A DNA stretch of 6,159 nucleotides, from positions 1 to 6,159 of the forward strand of contig DMHB01000399.1 in NCBI GenBank assembly GCA_003449595.1, read 5' to 3'. Origin of the DNA: Microscillaceae bacterium. GTDB taxonomy: Bacteria; Bacteroidota; Bacteroidia; Cytophagales; Microscillaceae. Below, piece after piece: positions 1 through 6,159 of this stretch (positions are counted from its first letter, which is position 1; each line of letters begins with the position of its first letter). The position numbers and the translations under genes were made by a program. The notes below the pieces were generated by a model, which made no database searches, was not told the DNA's origin, and saw nothing but the letters and a program-made list of their open reading frames with translations.

Positions 1-702
1 CTTTGGGAGGTGACCATCCAATCGCCTCGCGAACCTAAAAACGCAGAAGGACGCTACGACTACAAGTACAGTGATTTGTGTTTTTATATGCTCAAGCAGA
101 TTGCCGAAAAACAACTCAAACAACCCATAGAAGTATTCTTGCAAGAGCAATTTTTTGAGCCGATGGCTATGCAAAGCTCAACTTATATGCCCTTGAAAAA
201 ATTCAGCAAAGAGCAGATCACGCCTACCGAAAATGATACGATGTTTAGAAAACGACTGGTGCAAGGCACTGTCCACGACCAAGGCGCAGCAATGCTGGGC
301 GGCGTAGGCGGACACGCAGGACTGTTTTCTACTGCCGGTGATTTGGCTGCATTTATGCAAATGTATTTGCAAAAAGGCAAGTTTCAGGGTAAAAACTATT
401 TTGAACCCGAAACCATCTCTTTGTTCACCAAACCTCCCTTCACTTACAACCGCCGCGCTTTAGGCTGGGATCGACCCGACAAAGAAGGAATTTCTTACTT
501 CCCCGCCGACTCGCTATGCCCCAATGCCTATGGGCATTCAGGCTTTACAGGATGCTTGGTTTTTGCCGATCCAGATCAGCAATTGCTTTTCATATTCTTG
601 TCTAACCGGATTTATCCTGACATCAATACCAAAATGGTGAGCAGCAACCTGCGCAGAAAGCTATTAGAAATTGTTTACAGTGCTATCATCAAAGAAGATT
701 AA
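1..702 (+). CDS. Beta-lactamase-fold serine hydrolase, C-terminal part (probable GH3/beta-lactamase fusion), 5' truncated
   Basis: The frame is open from base 1, so the gene begins outside the window; the GTG at 10 is an internal Val codon. The visible 233 residues are the C-terminal part of a class C beta-lactamase/penicillin-binding-type domain. Seen directly: a Tyr-Ser-Asp motif at residues 23-25 (bases 67-75), which matches the Tyr-x-Asn position of the family; a Gly/His-rich block 'GGVGGHAGLFS'; and a His-Ser-Gly motif (residues 179-181, bases 535-543) that matches the third active-site motif. The SxxK nucleophile motif should lie upstream. The wording of these blocks resembles the Bacteroidota proteins in which an N-terminal GH3 (beta-N-acetylhexosaminidase-like) domain is fused to this domain. 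Such proteins are thought to act on peptidoglycan fragments in the periplasm or at the outer membrane. The GH3 half is inferred, not seen. The stop overlaps the next start by 1 nt. Confidence 0.82.
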   Translation, partial: LWEVTIQSPREPKNAEGRYDYKYSDLCFYMLKQIAEKQLKQPIEVFLQEQFFEPMAMQSSTYMPLKKFSKEQITPTENDTMFRKRLVQGTVHDQGAAMLGGVGGHAGLFSTAGDLAAFMQMYLQKGKFQGKNYFEPETISLFTKPPFTYNRRALGWDRPDKEGISYFPADSLCPNAYGHSGFTGCLVFADPDQQLLFIFLSNRIYPDINTKMVSSNLRRKLLEIVYSAIIKED

Positions 703-1112
703 TGAATATTCAGCCTAAGAATAAGTTAGAAACTTCGTTTAGTTTGGCCTCGATGACAGATGTAATTTTTCTGTTGCTGATTTTCTTTATGCTTACCTCT
801 TCGATTGTAGAACCCAATGGGTTGCCAGTAGATTTGCCCGGAAGCAAGGTCAATAATCCGGTAGCACCGGTCGTAAAAGTTACGGTTTCGACCTACTTGA
901 AATATTTTGTAAATGGCGAAGAAGTACCTTTTGCACAAATAGAAATCGCCTTGCAAAAAGCCTTGCTTACCTCTTCAGAAAAAAGAATTGTACTGTATAT
1001 CGATAAAAAAGTGGCTGTCGAGCACTTGGTCAAGTTAGCCTCCATAGCCAATAAATTAGGGGCAAAAGTGGCCATTGCTACCCAATTAGAGGCAGAAAAA
1101 ACAGACAAATAA
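702..1112 (+). CDS. exbD: ExbD/TolR family biopolymer transport protein
   Basis: The 136-residue product has the standard ExbD layout: a short cytoplasmic N-terminus, one transmembrane helix (about residues 20-36) and a periplasmic domain. The helix opens with 'MTDVIFLLLIFFMLTSS', in which Asp20 is the conserved acidic residue needed for proton use in ExbD/TolR. In the family, ExbD forms a proton channel with ExbB and powers TonB, which drives TonB-dependent receptors in the outer membrane. The ATG at 702 overlaps the TAA of the upstream hydrolase (TAATG), which suggests translational coupling. The TonB-like gene follows after 9 nt, supporting an ExbD rather than a TolR role. No exbB lies next to it in the window; it may be upstream. 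Start choice is firm because the conserved helix begins only about 18 residues in. Confidence 0.93.
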   Translation: MNIQPKNKLETSFSLASMTDVIFLLLIFFMLTSSIVEPNGLPVDLPGSKVNNPVAPVVKVTVSTYLKYFVNGEEVPFAQIEIALQKALLTSSEKRIVLYIDKKVAVEHLVKLASIANKLGAKVAIATQLEAEKTDK

Positions 1113-1121
1113 ACAACACGC

Positions 1122-1874
1122 ATGGCAAGTATTGCCGAAAAAACTTTGCTTTGGGAAAAACGCCGCCGCAACCTGACCTGGATGCTGGCGGTGGCACTGC
1201 ATGTAGGTTTGTTTTATGCTATGTTTTTTGTGCGCATCGATACCCATACCAACCAAACTTACTTGATGCAAAGGGGCATCGACATTCGCTCGCAAAGCAA
1301 TTGGGACGATGCCGCTATCCCCATCGAGGCTGTAACTCCCGCTGATTTAGCGGCTGTCATTCCAGCAGAATCTGTTTTTACACCTGATTTCAAACAGAAA
1401 TTAGCCAACCTGAACCCACTACCCAACACAGCCCCGCCCTTAGATAGTTTGGTGGCGCTTAAAAAAGACAGCCTTGCAGCAGATTCTTTGCAAAAAACCA
1501 CTGTTTCTGCCGATTCGCTTATGTCGAATATCGAGGCTTTTGAAGCCAAGCAACAGGAAAAGTTCAAACAAAATCCGCAAGATCCGAATGCTATTTTTGT
1601 ATCGCTGGATCTCATATATTGGGATTGGGAATCGCCGCCCGACATTAAGGACAATAGCCAAGAAAGTGGTATAGTTGCCTTTGATTTTGTGGTTGACGAA
1701 AATGGCCGTGTGATTGACCTCACCCCTGTCAAATCGACGATTACGCAAGGTTTGTTGAAATTTTACGAGAAGCAAGTCTATAAATTGAAGTTCTTTTGGA
1801 CCAACCGCAGCAAAACAGCCCAAAATACCAAAGGAAGAATTTTGTTTAAAATAAGACCCGGCCAAGACCAATGA
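1122..1874 (+). CDS. tonB: TonB-like energy transducer
   Basis: The 250-residue product looks like a divergent TonB. A basic stretch (KRRR, residues 13-16) precedes a single transmembrane helix (about 18-37), which carries His27, comparable to the functional His in the TonB anchor of E. coli. A periplasmic linker follows (about 40-180), then a C-terminal domain (about 183-246) with the TonB pattern 'GIVAFDFVVDENGRV', a helical segment, and a final strand 'KGRILFKIRPG'. The linker lacks the long Pro-Lys/Pro-Glu stretch of classical TonB; it has four Asp-Ser-Leu triplets between residues 108 and 133 instead. The usual Tyr-Pro motif before the C-terminal domain is not evident. TonB carries energy from ExbB/ExbD to outer-membrane receptors. 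Position between exbD and folC supports the call. No Shine-Dalgarno is visible before the ATG. Its stop overlaps the folC start by 4 nt. Confidence is lower for which receptors it serves. Confidence 0.82.
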   Translation: MASIAEKTLLWEKRRRNLTWMLAVALHVGLFYAMFFVRIDTHTNQTYLMQRGIDIRSQSNWDDAAIPIEAVTPADLAAVIPAESVFTPDFKQKLANLNPLPNTAPPLDSLVALKKDSLAADSLQKTTVSADSLMSNIEAFEAKQQEKFKQNPQDPNAIFVSLDLIYWDWESPPDIKDNSQESGIVAFDFVVDENGRVIDLTPVKSTITQGLLKFYEKQVYKLKFFWTNRSKTAQNTKGRILFKIRPGQDQ

Positions 1875-3163
1875 CCTACGAAGAAAGCATTGCTTATCTA
1901 TATGCCAAAGCGCCTATGTTCCAGCAAGTAGGCAGGGCCGCTTACAAAGAAGGGTTAGACAACATCATCGCTTTTTGCGAAGCCTTGGGCAATCCGCAAA
2001 ATCAATTCAAATCCATCCATATTGCCGGTACCAACGGCAAAGGAAGCAGCTCGCACTTCATCGCTGCCATTTTGCAAGCCGCCGGTTATCGGGTGGGGCT
2101 TTATACCTCGCCGCATTTGAAATCTTTTACGGAGCGCATCCGTGTCAATGGGCAGGCAGTTGAGCAATCTTTTGTAACGCAATTTATTGTAACAAATCAA
2201 TCGCTCTTTGAATCGATTGAGCCTTCCTTTTTCGAGGTTACAACGGCTATGGCTTTTAGCTATTTTGCGCACCAGCAGGTCGATGTCGCTGTCGTAGAGG
2301 TAGGAATGGGCGGAAGATTGGACGCCACCAACATCATCACACCAGAAATCGCACTCATTACAAATATTAGCTACGACCACCAAGAGTATTTAGGCGATAC
2401 ACTTGCTTTGATTGCCCAAGAGAAGGCAGGCATTATCAAACCCGGCGTGCCGGTGGTCATCAGTGAGAAACACCCCGAAACGCAAGCCGTATTCCTACAA
2501 AAAGCCCAAGCTAACCAAGCACCCATCACTTTTGCAGCAGACCAATGGGAGGTGGTTGCTTTGCAAAAAACACCTTCGTTGATTGTCAATGTGCTGAACC
2601 GGCAAAAACAAGTTTATTTAGAGAACCAGATCGTAGGATTATCAGGCTTATACCAACTTAAAAACCTACGGGGCGTGCTTTGCGCGATTGATATTTTACA
2701 ACAGCAAGGCTGGAACATCGCCTTGAGCCATATCCAACAAGGGCTTCAAGAGGTAATTGCGCTTACCAACCTAAAAGGCCGATGGCAGGTTTTGAGCCAC
2801 CAACCTCTCGTGGTTTGCGACATTGCCCACAATGAAGGCGGCTTGAAAGAAATTATCGCACAAATACAAGCCCAAACCTATGCCAAACTGTGGATCGTTT
2901 GGGGAATGATGCGGGACAAAGATGCCGCAAAAATTTTTCCGCTTTTGCCACAACAAGCCTACTATTTTTTTGCCGCCCCTGCGATGCCTCGCGCACTTCC
3001 TGCCGATGAATTGGCCAATTTGGCAAAAAACTATGGACTATTAGGCGAAGTATGCGAATCAGTAGCGAGCGCTTTGGCTAAAGCCAAACAGGCCGCCCAA
3101 GCCGACGATATGATTTATGTGGGTGGCAGCACTTTTGTAGTGGCTGAAATTCCAGAGTTATAA
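1871..3163 (+). CDS. folC: Bifunctional dihydrofolate synthase / folylpolyglutamate synthase
   Basis: This cytoplasmic Mur-ligase-family enzyme adds glutamate to dihydropteroate and then to reduced folates, using ATP. The 430-residue length is normal. Seen in order: the ATP-binding P-loop GTNGKGSS (residues 53-60); the folate-region motif 'YTSPHLKSFTERIRVNG' (78-94); 'VEVGMGGRLDATN' (142-154); 'SYDHQEYLG' (167-175); Lys185 in 'EKAGI', at the position of the lysine that is carbamylated in characterised FolC proteins; 'DIAHNEGG' (317-324), the family's D-x-x-HN motif; 'WGMMRDKD' (344-351); and the C-terminal 'YVGGSTFVVAE'. No key residue is missing and the frame is intact. The ATG at 1871 overlaps the tonB-like stop (ATGA), so it is probably translated from the same message. 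A folate gene sitting behind exbD/tonB is a common arrangement in Bacteroidota as far as I recall, and need not imply a shared function. Confidence 0.96.
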   Translation: MTYEESIAYLYAKAPMFQQVGRAAYKEGLDNIIAFCEALGNPQNQFKSIHIAGTNGKGSSSHFIAAILQAAGYRVGLYTSPHLKSFTERIRVNGQAVEQSFVTQFIVTNQSLFESIEPSFFEVTTAMAFSYFAHQQVDVAVVEVGMGGRLDATNIITPEIALITNISYDHQEYLGDTLALIAQEKAGIIKPGVPVVISEKHPETQAVFLQKAQANQAPITFAADQWEVVALQKTPSLIVNVLNRQKQVYLENQIVGLSGLYQLKNLRGVLCAIDILQQQGWNIALSHIQQGLQEVIALTNLKGRWQVLSHQPLVVCDIAHNEGGLKEIIAQIQAQTYAKLWIVWGMMRDKDAAKIFPLLPQQAYYFFAAPAMPRALPADELANLAKNYGLLGEVCESVASALAKAKQAAQADDMIYVGGSTFVVAEIPEL

Positions 3164-3180
3164 AACTTTATTTTCGGTAC

Positions 3181-4050
3181 TTAGTCCCAAAGTGGAAATT
3201 TCTCTAAGTGGAGCGCCTCTCCAAAAAATATTTGTGTGGCTTTTTCAAACCCTTCTGTATAATCAGACACATAAAACTGCATCGATGCAGGAGTTGAGGC
3301 TTTGTTCAATAGTTGGGTATGCTCCAAAGCCACTTTCAGGCTATGCGCCACTGCCTCCGATGAGTCGATTACTTCTACTTGCTGCTGGTAATAGGCAACA
3401 ATTTCTTTTTTTATCAAAGGGTAGTGTGTGCATCCTAAGATAAGTGCCTGAATATCAGTTAATTCGGGACGACTTAAATAATTTTCGATGACTTCGTGGC
3501 TAACCCGATTGGTAATAAAACCTTCTTCGATCATAGGCACCAACAAAGGAGTGGCCAATGCTTTCAAATGAATGTTAGCCCTTTCTTGTTCGATTTGGTG
3601 CTCATACACCGCCGAAGATACAGTTTGCTTCGTGCCGATAAGCCCTACATTTTTCCCTGCAAAACGCTGCGTAACCAAGGCAACCGTAGGCTCGATGACA
3701 CTAAACACGTGCGCTTTGCTTCCTACATAGGTTTTTACCAAGTCGAAAGCTGCTGCGGCGGCTGAGTTGCACGCAATTAAGATTACCTTGCAACGACGGC
3801 TTAGTAGAAAATTACAAATTTTGATAGCGTAAGACTGAATAGCGGCAGTTGATTTATCGCCATAGGGCAAATGGGCCGTATCGCCAAAATAAATCAGGTT
3901 TTCGTTAGGCAATAATTCGTGAACAGCCTTGGCAACTGTTAGCCCGCCAATGCCGCTGTCGAATATGCCAATTGGGGCTTCGCTGTTGTGTATGGGTTCT
4001 TGTGCAGGTGGCAAGATTATTTCAAAAGATGCTTTGAATAGGTCAGACAT
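3181..4050 (-). CDS. murI: Glutamate racemase
   Basis: MurI interconverts L- and D-glutamate in the cytoplasm and supplies D-Glu for peptidoglycan. From the ATG at 4050 the product has 289 residues, slightly above the usual 260-280. Seen: 'GIFDSGIGGLTV' with Asp31-Ser32; 'YFGDTAHLPYGDKS' (54-67); the first catalytic Cys94 in 'ACNS'; 'PMIEEG' (172-177); and the second catalytic Cys207 with His209 in 'GCTHYPL'. Both catalytic cysteines are present, so it should be active. The frame is open up to a possible start at 4188, but that would overlap the neighbouring gene's 3' end and run through its terminator hairpin, so 4050 is preferred. A TTG at 4014 would give a shorter N-terminus closer to typical family members. 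No Shine-Dalgarno is visible. The gene converges on folC with 17 nt between stops. Confidence 0.95.
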   Translation of the reverse strand: MSDLFKASFEIILPPAQEPIHNSEAPIGIFDSGIGGLTVAKAVHELLPNENLIYFGDTAHLPYGDKSTAAIQSYAIKICNFLLSRRCKVILIACNSAAAAAFDLVKTYVGSKAHVFSVIEPTVALVTQRFAGKNVGLIGTKQTVSSAVYEHQIEQERANIHLKALATPLLVPMIEEGFITNRVSHEVIENYLSRPELTDIQALILGCTHYPLIKKEIVAYYQQQVEVIDSSEAVAHSLKVALEHTQLLNKASTPASMQFYVSDYTEGFEKATQIFFGEALHLEKFPLWD

Positions 4051-4102
4051 ATAAGAAAAGGTAAAAAGATGCCTTGGTGCTGCAAGATCGCATAAATAAT
4101 TT
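4051..4102 (-). promoter_or_regulatory. Possible murI promoter region
   Basis: A terminator lies just upstream, so murI probably has its own promoter in this short gap. Read on the minus strand, a TTG (4085-4083) stands 19 nt before TACCTTTT (4063-4056). This resembles the Bacteroidota -33/-7 pattern (TTTG, 19-21 nt, TAnnTTTG) with one mismatch in the -7 box. The -7 box ends only 5 nt before the ATG at 4050, which would give an almost leaderless message, or one starting at the TTG at 4014. The match is weak in AT-rich DNA. Confidence 0.25.
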
Positions 4103-4148
4103 AAAAAAAACAAACCCTTGTCAGCGTATTCATAGCTGACAAGGGTTT
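4103..4148 (-). terminator. Intrinsic (rho-independent) terminator of the T9SS cargo gene
   Basis: Bases 4112-4125 and 4135-4148 form a perfect 14-bp inverted repeat around a 9-nt loop. Read on the minus strand, the stem is followed by one G and then eight T (4110-4103), the classic terminator layout. It starts 23 nt past the stop codon of the large secreted-protein gene and lies before the murI start, so it separates the two transcripts. On the plus strand the stem is followed only by TG, so it is not bidirectional. Confidence 0.92.
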
Positions 4149-4171
4149 TGCTTGTAGAGATTGCTTTGGCG

Positions 4172-6159
4172 TTATCGCACAATGACAAACCGCTTGGTTA
4201 TCAGTTCTTTGCTGCCAGTTTGTTTGAGCAAGAGTTGGTAAGTTCCTACGGCATAGGCACTAACGTCTAACCGATGAATTTGCTCGCCTGAGGTGAGCAA
4301 TCCTGACTCAATCAACCTGCCACCATTATCGACCACAGACCATTGCCCCTCAAGCGGGAACGCTTTGTCTAATTGGATAATCAACTCATCTTGGGCAGGA
4401 TTTGGATAAATTCTCACCGACCCTTCTCCGGCATCAGCCAAACTACTTTGGTCTAAGCTGGTTACCAAGCTAAATACCGTACTGGCCGGCGGGCTTGCAA
4501 TTGCAGCCTGCTGTACTATACCTGTTCGTTCGCTTTGCACAAACACCACTACCGACAACTGACCTATGTCTCTAAATCCGCTCGGTTGCCAAGTTTGATT
4601 GAAACTGCGGGTTGTGCCTTGTACCCAATTGGCCATCACACGGGTTCCAGCAGCATTGGGAAGCATTCTTTTCACCACATTGCGCAACACCGGCCCGCCT
4701 GCGGTCTCTTGCGCTTGGCGTTCAATCACAACAAAATGCACCAAAACTGTATCGGCAAAGTTTTCTAAGGCAAGCAAATTGGCTGTTACGTCCAGCCGTC
4801 CATCACTTTGCGCCCTGAAACTAACATCTATTTGTAAAGGTGCTTGGTCTAAAGTACGCCTACTAAACGCAGCATCGCCCCACTGCGAAAAACGTTGCGT
4901 AGCAATGGTCGCCCCGTCTAAGGCCGTTCGGGGCACCGCCGAAACGCCATACAACAAAGCGCGCGCGCTGGGGTCTGCAGGATTGTCTAAGTTGAAAGGC
5001 GTGCGGTTGGGAAATTCGGTATGGTATTGCACATTGACCACCTCGGCGGGAGTTCTGAAATTATTAATAAAAGTATTCTCTGTAAGTGCGTCGCTGGAGC
5101 TGCTGTTGGTGAAGTGTTCGAGCAAGACCAACCGGTTGCGTTCGCCCACGAATACATTGTCGAAAGCAAAACCATCCAACGTATCGCCGGGAGGATTATC
5201 GGCATTGCTGCCAAAGGCTACCCGAAAGCGCACCCTGCCGGTTGGATTAAGCGCTGGGTTTTGCAAGTCGCGCAGCACTTGATCGAGACTAAATTTCACA
5301 TCTTGCCATTTGCGCGTACTATTGCCCGACCAACCTACCGAACTACCTGTCCAAGTACGGGGGTTTGCTGTAAAGCTTTGGCTGCCGGGATTGCCCAACA
5401 AACCTCTGGAGTTATACCAATTGACCCCGTTGTTGACCGCACCTAATACTTCCCAGTTTAGCCCATCATTGATGGAATAAAGCACTACCGCGCCATCCGA
5501 ATTTTGATCGGTAGATAAGAAAGCCCGCATAGAAAGCATAGGTCTTTGCAATGTGCTCATATTCAGACAAGGGCACTCTACATACGACTGCTCGTTGTTG
5601 TTATAACTATTGATGCCGCTGCCGGTGTACCAAGCATTTCCGTTTTCGGCGCGCAGTAGGTTTTTAGCAGGCGCACCCACCACCCAGCTAGAGTTGGCTC
5701 CGGCAGCAGCCCATCCTGAAGCACCGCCAGTAAAGCCTTGGTTATAAGGGGTGGTTGAGGCAATATTGATACTTGGGAACACCAATACAGTACGTGTAAT
5801 TGTGGACTCGCAGTTACCGTTTGATCTAACCGTTAAGGTAACATTGTAGCTTCCGGGGGTATTGTATGAATATTGTGGGTTTACTACGTTGGGGTCAGTA
5901 TTTAGCCCACTCAGAACCGGTGAACCATCTCCAAAATTCCAAGTATAGTTTGTAATAGTTCCCGGGATAGCAATCGTGGAGGCATTGCTAAATTGTGTAG
6001 GAAAACCTGCACAACCCCCCTGAAAGTTGAAATTGGCAACCGGCTTTGGGCCAATAGTTATTGTCCGAGTAACTGTTACCGGGCAGGATTTACCCGGATT
6101 GTTGGAAGTTACAACTAATGTTATAACATAAGTGCCCGGATTAAATAACCTTGAGGGGC
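4172..6159 (-). CDS. Large secreted multidomain protein with PKD repeats, thioredoxin/Omp28-like region and T9SS sorting domain, 5' truncated
   Basis: The frame is open from the stop at 4172 to the window edge, giving 661 visible residues with the N-terminus missing. The TTG at 5785 is an internal Leu codon, because a PKD domain runs across it. Domains in fragment numbering: the end of one PKD-type repeat (1-37); a full PKD domain with 'WNFGDGSP' (73-80) and 'YNTPGSYNVTLTV' (about 96-108); a jelly-roll/MAM-like region (about 132-338) with 'YNNNEQSYVECPC', 'DGAVVLYSINDG' and 'DGFAFDNVFVG'; a thioredoxin/Omp28-like region (about 343-419) starting 'LLEHFTNSSSSDA' with a possible cis-Pro in 'VSAVPRTALDG'; a beta-rich stretch; and a C-terminal sorting domain (580-661). 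The sorting domain indicates export through the outer membrane by the T9SS to the cell surface or medium. Function is unknown; adhesion or binding is plausible. It has its own terminator and is probably transcribed separately from murI. Confidence 0.88.
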   Translation of the reverse strand, partial: PSRLFNPGTYVITLVVTSNNPGKSCPVTVTRTITIGPKPVANFNFQGGCAGFPTQFSNASTIAIPGTITNYTWNFGDGSPVLSGLNTDPNVVNPQYSYNTPGSYNVTLTVRSNGNCESTITRTVLVFPSINIASTTPYNQGFTGGASGWAAAGANSSWVVGAPAKNLLRAENGNAWYTGSGINSYNNNEQSYVECPCLNMSTLQRPMLSMRAFLSTDQNSDGAVVLYSINDGLNWEVLGAVNNGVNWYNSRGLLGNPGSQSFTANPRTWTGSSVGWSGNSTRKWQDVKFSLDQVLRDLQNPALNPTGRVRFRVAFGSNADNPPGDTLDGFAFDNVFVGERNRLVLLEHFTNSSSSDALTENTFINNFRTPAEVVNVQYHTEFPNRTPFNLDNPADPSARALLYGVSAVPRTALDGATIATQRFSQWGDAAFSRRTLDQAPLQIDVSFRAQSDGRLDVTANLLALENFADTVLVHFVVIERQAQETAGGPVLRNVVKRMLPNAAGTRVMANWVQGTTRSFNQTWQPSGFRDIGQLSVVVFVQSERTGIVQQAAIASPPASTVFSLVTSLDQSSLADAGEGSVRIYPNPAQDELIIQLDKAFPLEGQWSVVDNGGRLIESGLLTSGEQIHRLDVSAYAVGTYQLLLKQTGSKELITKRFVIVR
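4175..4420 (-). other. T9SS C-terminal sorting domain (type A-like) within the secreted protein
   Basis: The last 82 residues have the pattern of T9SS type A domains. They open with 'RIYPNPAQDELII', have a central 'VVDNGGRLIESG', then 'LDVSAYAVGTYQLLL', and end in 'KRFVIVR'. In the family this domain directs passage through the outer-membrane translocon and is usually cleaved, with attachment to a surface glycolipid in some species. Confidence 0.92.
4901..5131 (-). other. Thioredoxin/Omp28-like region lacking the CxxC motif
   Basis: The segment begins 'LVLLEHFTNSSSSDALTENT', which lines up with the 'EEFTGxWCxxC' opening of Omp28-like and thioredoxin-like domains in Bacteroidota. It ends with 'VSAVPRTALDG', which matches the cis-Pro loop (Pro409, bases 4931-4933). 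Four Ser codons (5093-5104) stand where a CxxC would be expected, so thiol redox activity is unlikely. The fold assignment is by eye. Confidence 0.6.
5774..6046 (-). other. PKD domain within the secreted protein
   Basis: About 90 residues show the PKD pattern: 'PVANFNF' at the start, the signature 'WNFGDG' (bases 5924-5941), 'YSYNTPGSYNVTLTVRSNG', and a closing strand 'TITRTVLVFP'. A preceding piece (6047-6159) with 'NPGTYVITLVV' and 'VTRTITI' is the end of another such repeat. These Ig-like beta-sandwiches commonly act as spacers or binding modules in extracellular proteins. Confidence 0.88.

Noticed and set aside
10..12. GTG as a possible start of the first gene
   Set aside because: The frame is open to base 1 and the encoded protein lacks the SxxK half of the beta-lactamase fold, so the gene must begin upstream of the window.
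1259..1871. Two overlapping minus-strand open frames opposite the tonB-like gene
   Set aside because: Both are shadows of the plus-strand gene, which has a membrane anchor and a TonB-type C-terminal domain in a continuous operon.
3208..3222. Short inverted repeat TGGAG-CGCCT-CTCCA near the 3' end of murI, considered as a terminator
   Set aside because: The stem is only 5 bp. The T-run lies before the stem when read on the murI strand, and the plus strand has A rather than T after it.
5093..5104. Whether the four-serine run could be a sequencing or frameshift artefact hiding a CxxC
   Set aside because: The reading frame is intact on both sides, with recognisable motifs before and after. Making CxxC would need at least two separate Ser-to-Cys codon changes, so an error is unlikely.
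4599..5282. A 227-codon plus-strand open frame opposite the secreted-protein gene
   Set aside because: It lies wholly antisense to the coding sequence that carries clear domain motifs, is rich in Ser/Lys/Arg/Thr with no recognisable motif, and fits a chance open frame in GC-moderate coding DNA.
5021..5446. A 141-codon plus-strand open frame, also opposite the secreted-protein gene
   Set aside because: Same reasoning: no family motif, no start signal, and the minus strand is clearly coding here.

Overview
The window reads as chromosomal DNA from a member of the Bacteroidota, possibly a Cytophagales- or Saprospirales-like lineage. Supporting signs are a protein with a C-terminal type IX secretion (T9SS) sorting domain, PKD repeats, an ExbD/TonB pair, a GH3-type beta-lactamase-fold enzyme tail, and no recognisable Shine-Dalgarno sequence before any start codon. 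The lineage below phylum level is inference.

Left half (1-3163, plus strand): a tightly packed run of four genes that looks like one operon. It holds the C-terminal end of a beta-lactamase-fold serine hydrolase (cut off by the window start), an ExbD/TolR-type proton-channel subunit, a TonB-like energy transducer, and the folate enzyme FolC. Junctions are a 1-nt overlap (TAATG at 700-704), a 9-nt gap, and a 4-nt overlap (ATGA at 1871-1874), so co-transcription and translational coupling are likely. The first three products point to the periplasm and cell envelope: a probable wall-recycling enzyme, and the inner-membrane motor parts that energise outer-membrane transport. FolC is a cytoplasmic housekeeping enzyme.

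Right half (3181-6159, minus strand): two genes running towards the first operon. murI (glutamate racemase, D-Glu for peptidoglycan) converges on folC with only 17 nt between the stop codons. Upstream of murI is a strong intrinsic terminator (14-bp perfect stem plus eight T) that ends the transcript of a large secreted, multidomain T9SS cargo protein. That protein runs off the right edge of the window: its frame stays open to base 6159 and carries a complete PKD domain and the end of another beyond the nearest apparent start codon. It then has a jelly-roll-like region, a thioredoxin/Omp28-like region with four serines where a CxxC would be expected, and the sorting domain.

No RNA gene, mobile element, CRISPR array or phage-like segment was seen. 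No stretch over 300 bases lacks a gene. I did not find a clearly new system; the most interesting points are the apparently dead thioredoxin-like domain in the secreted protein, the placement of exbD directly behind a hydrolase gene with no exbB between, and the unusual TonB-like linker.
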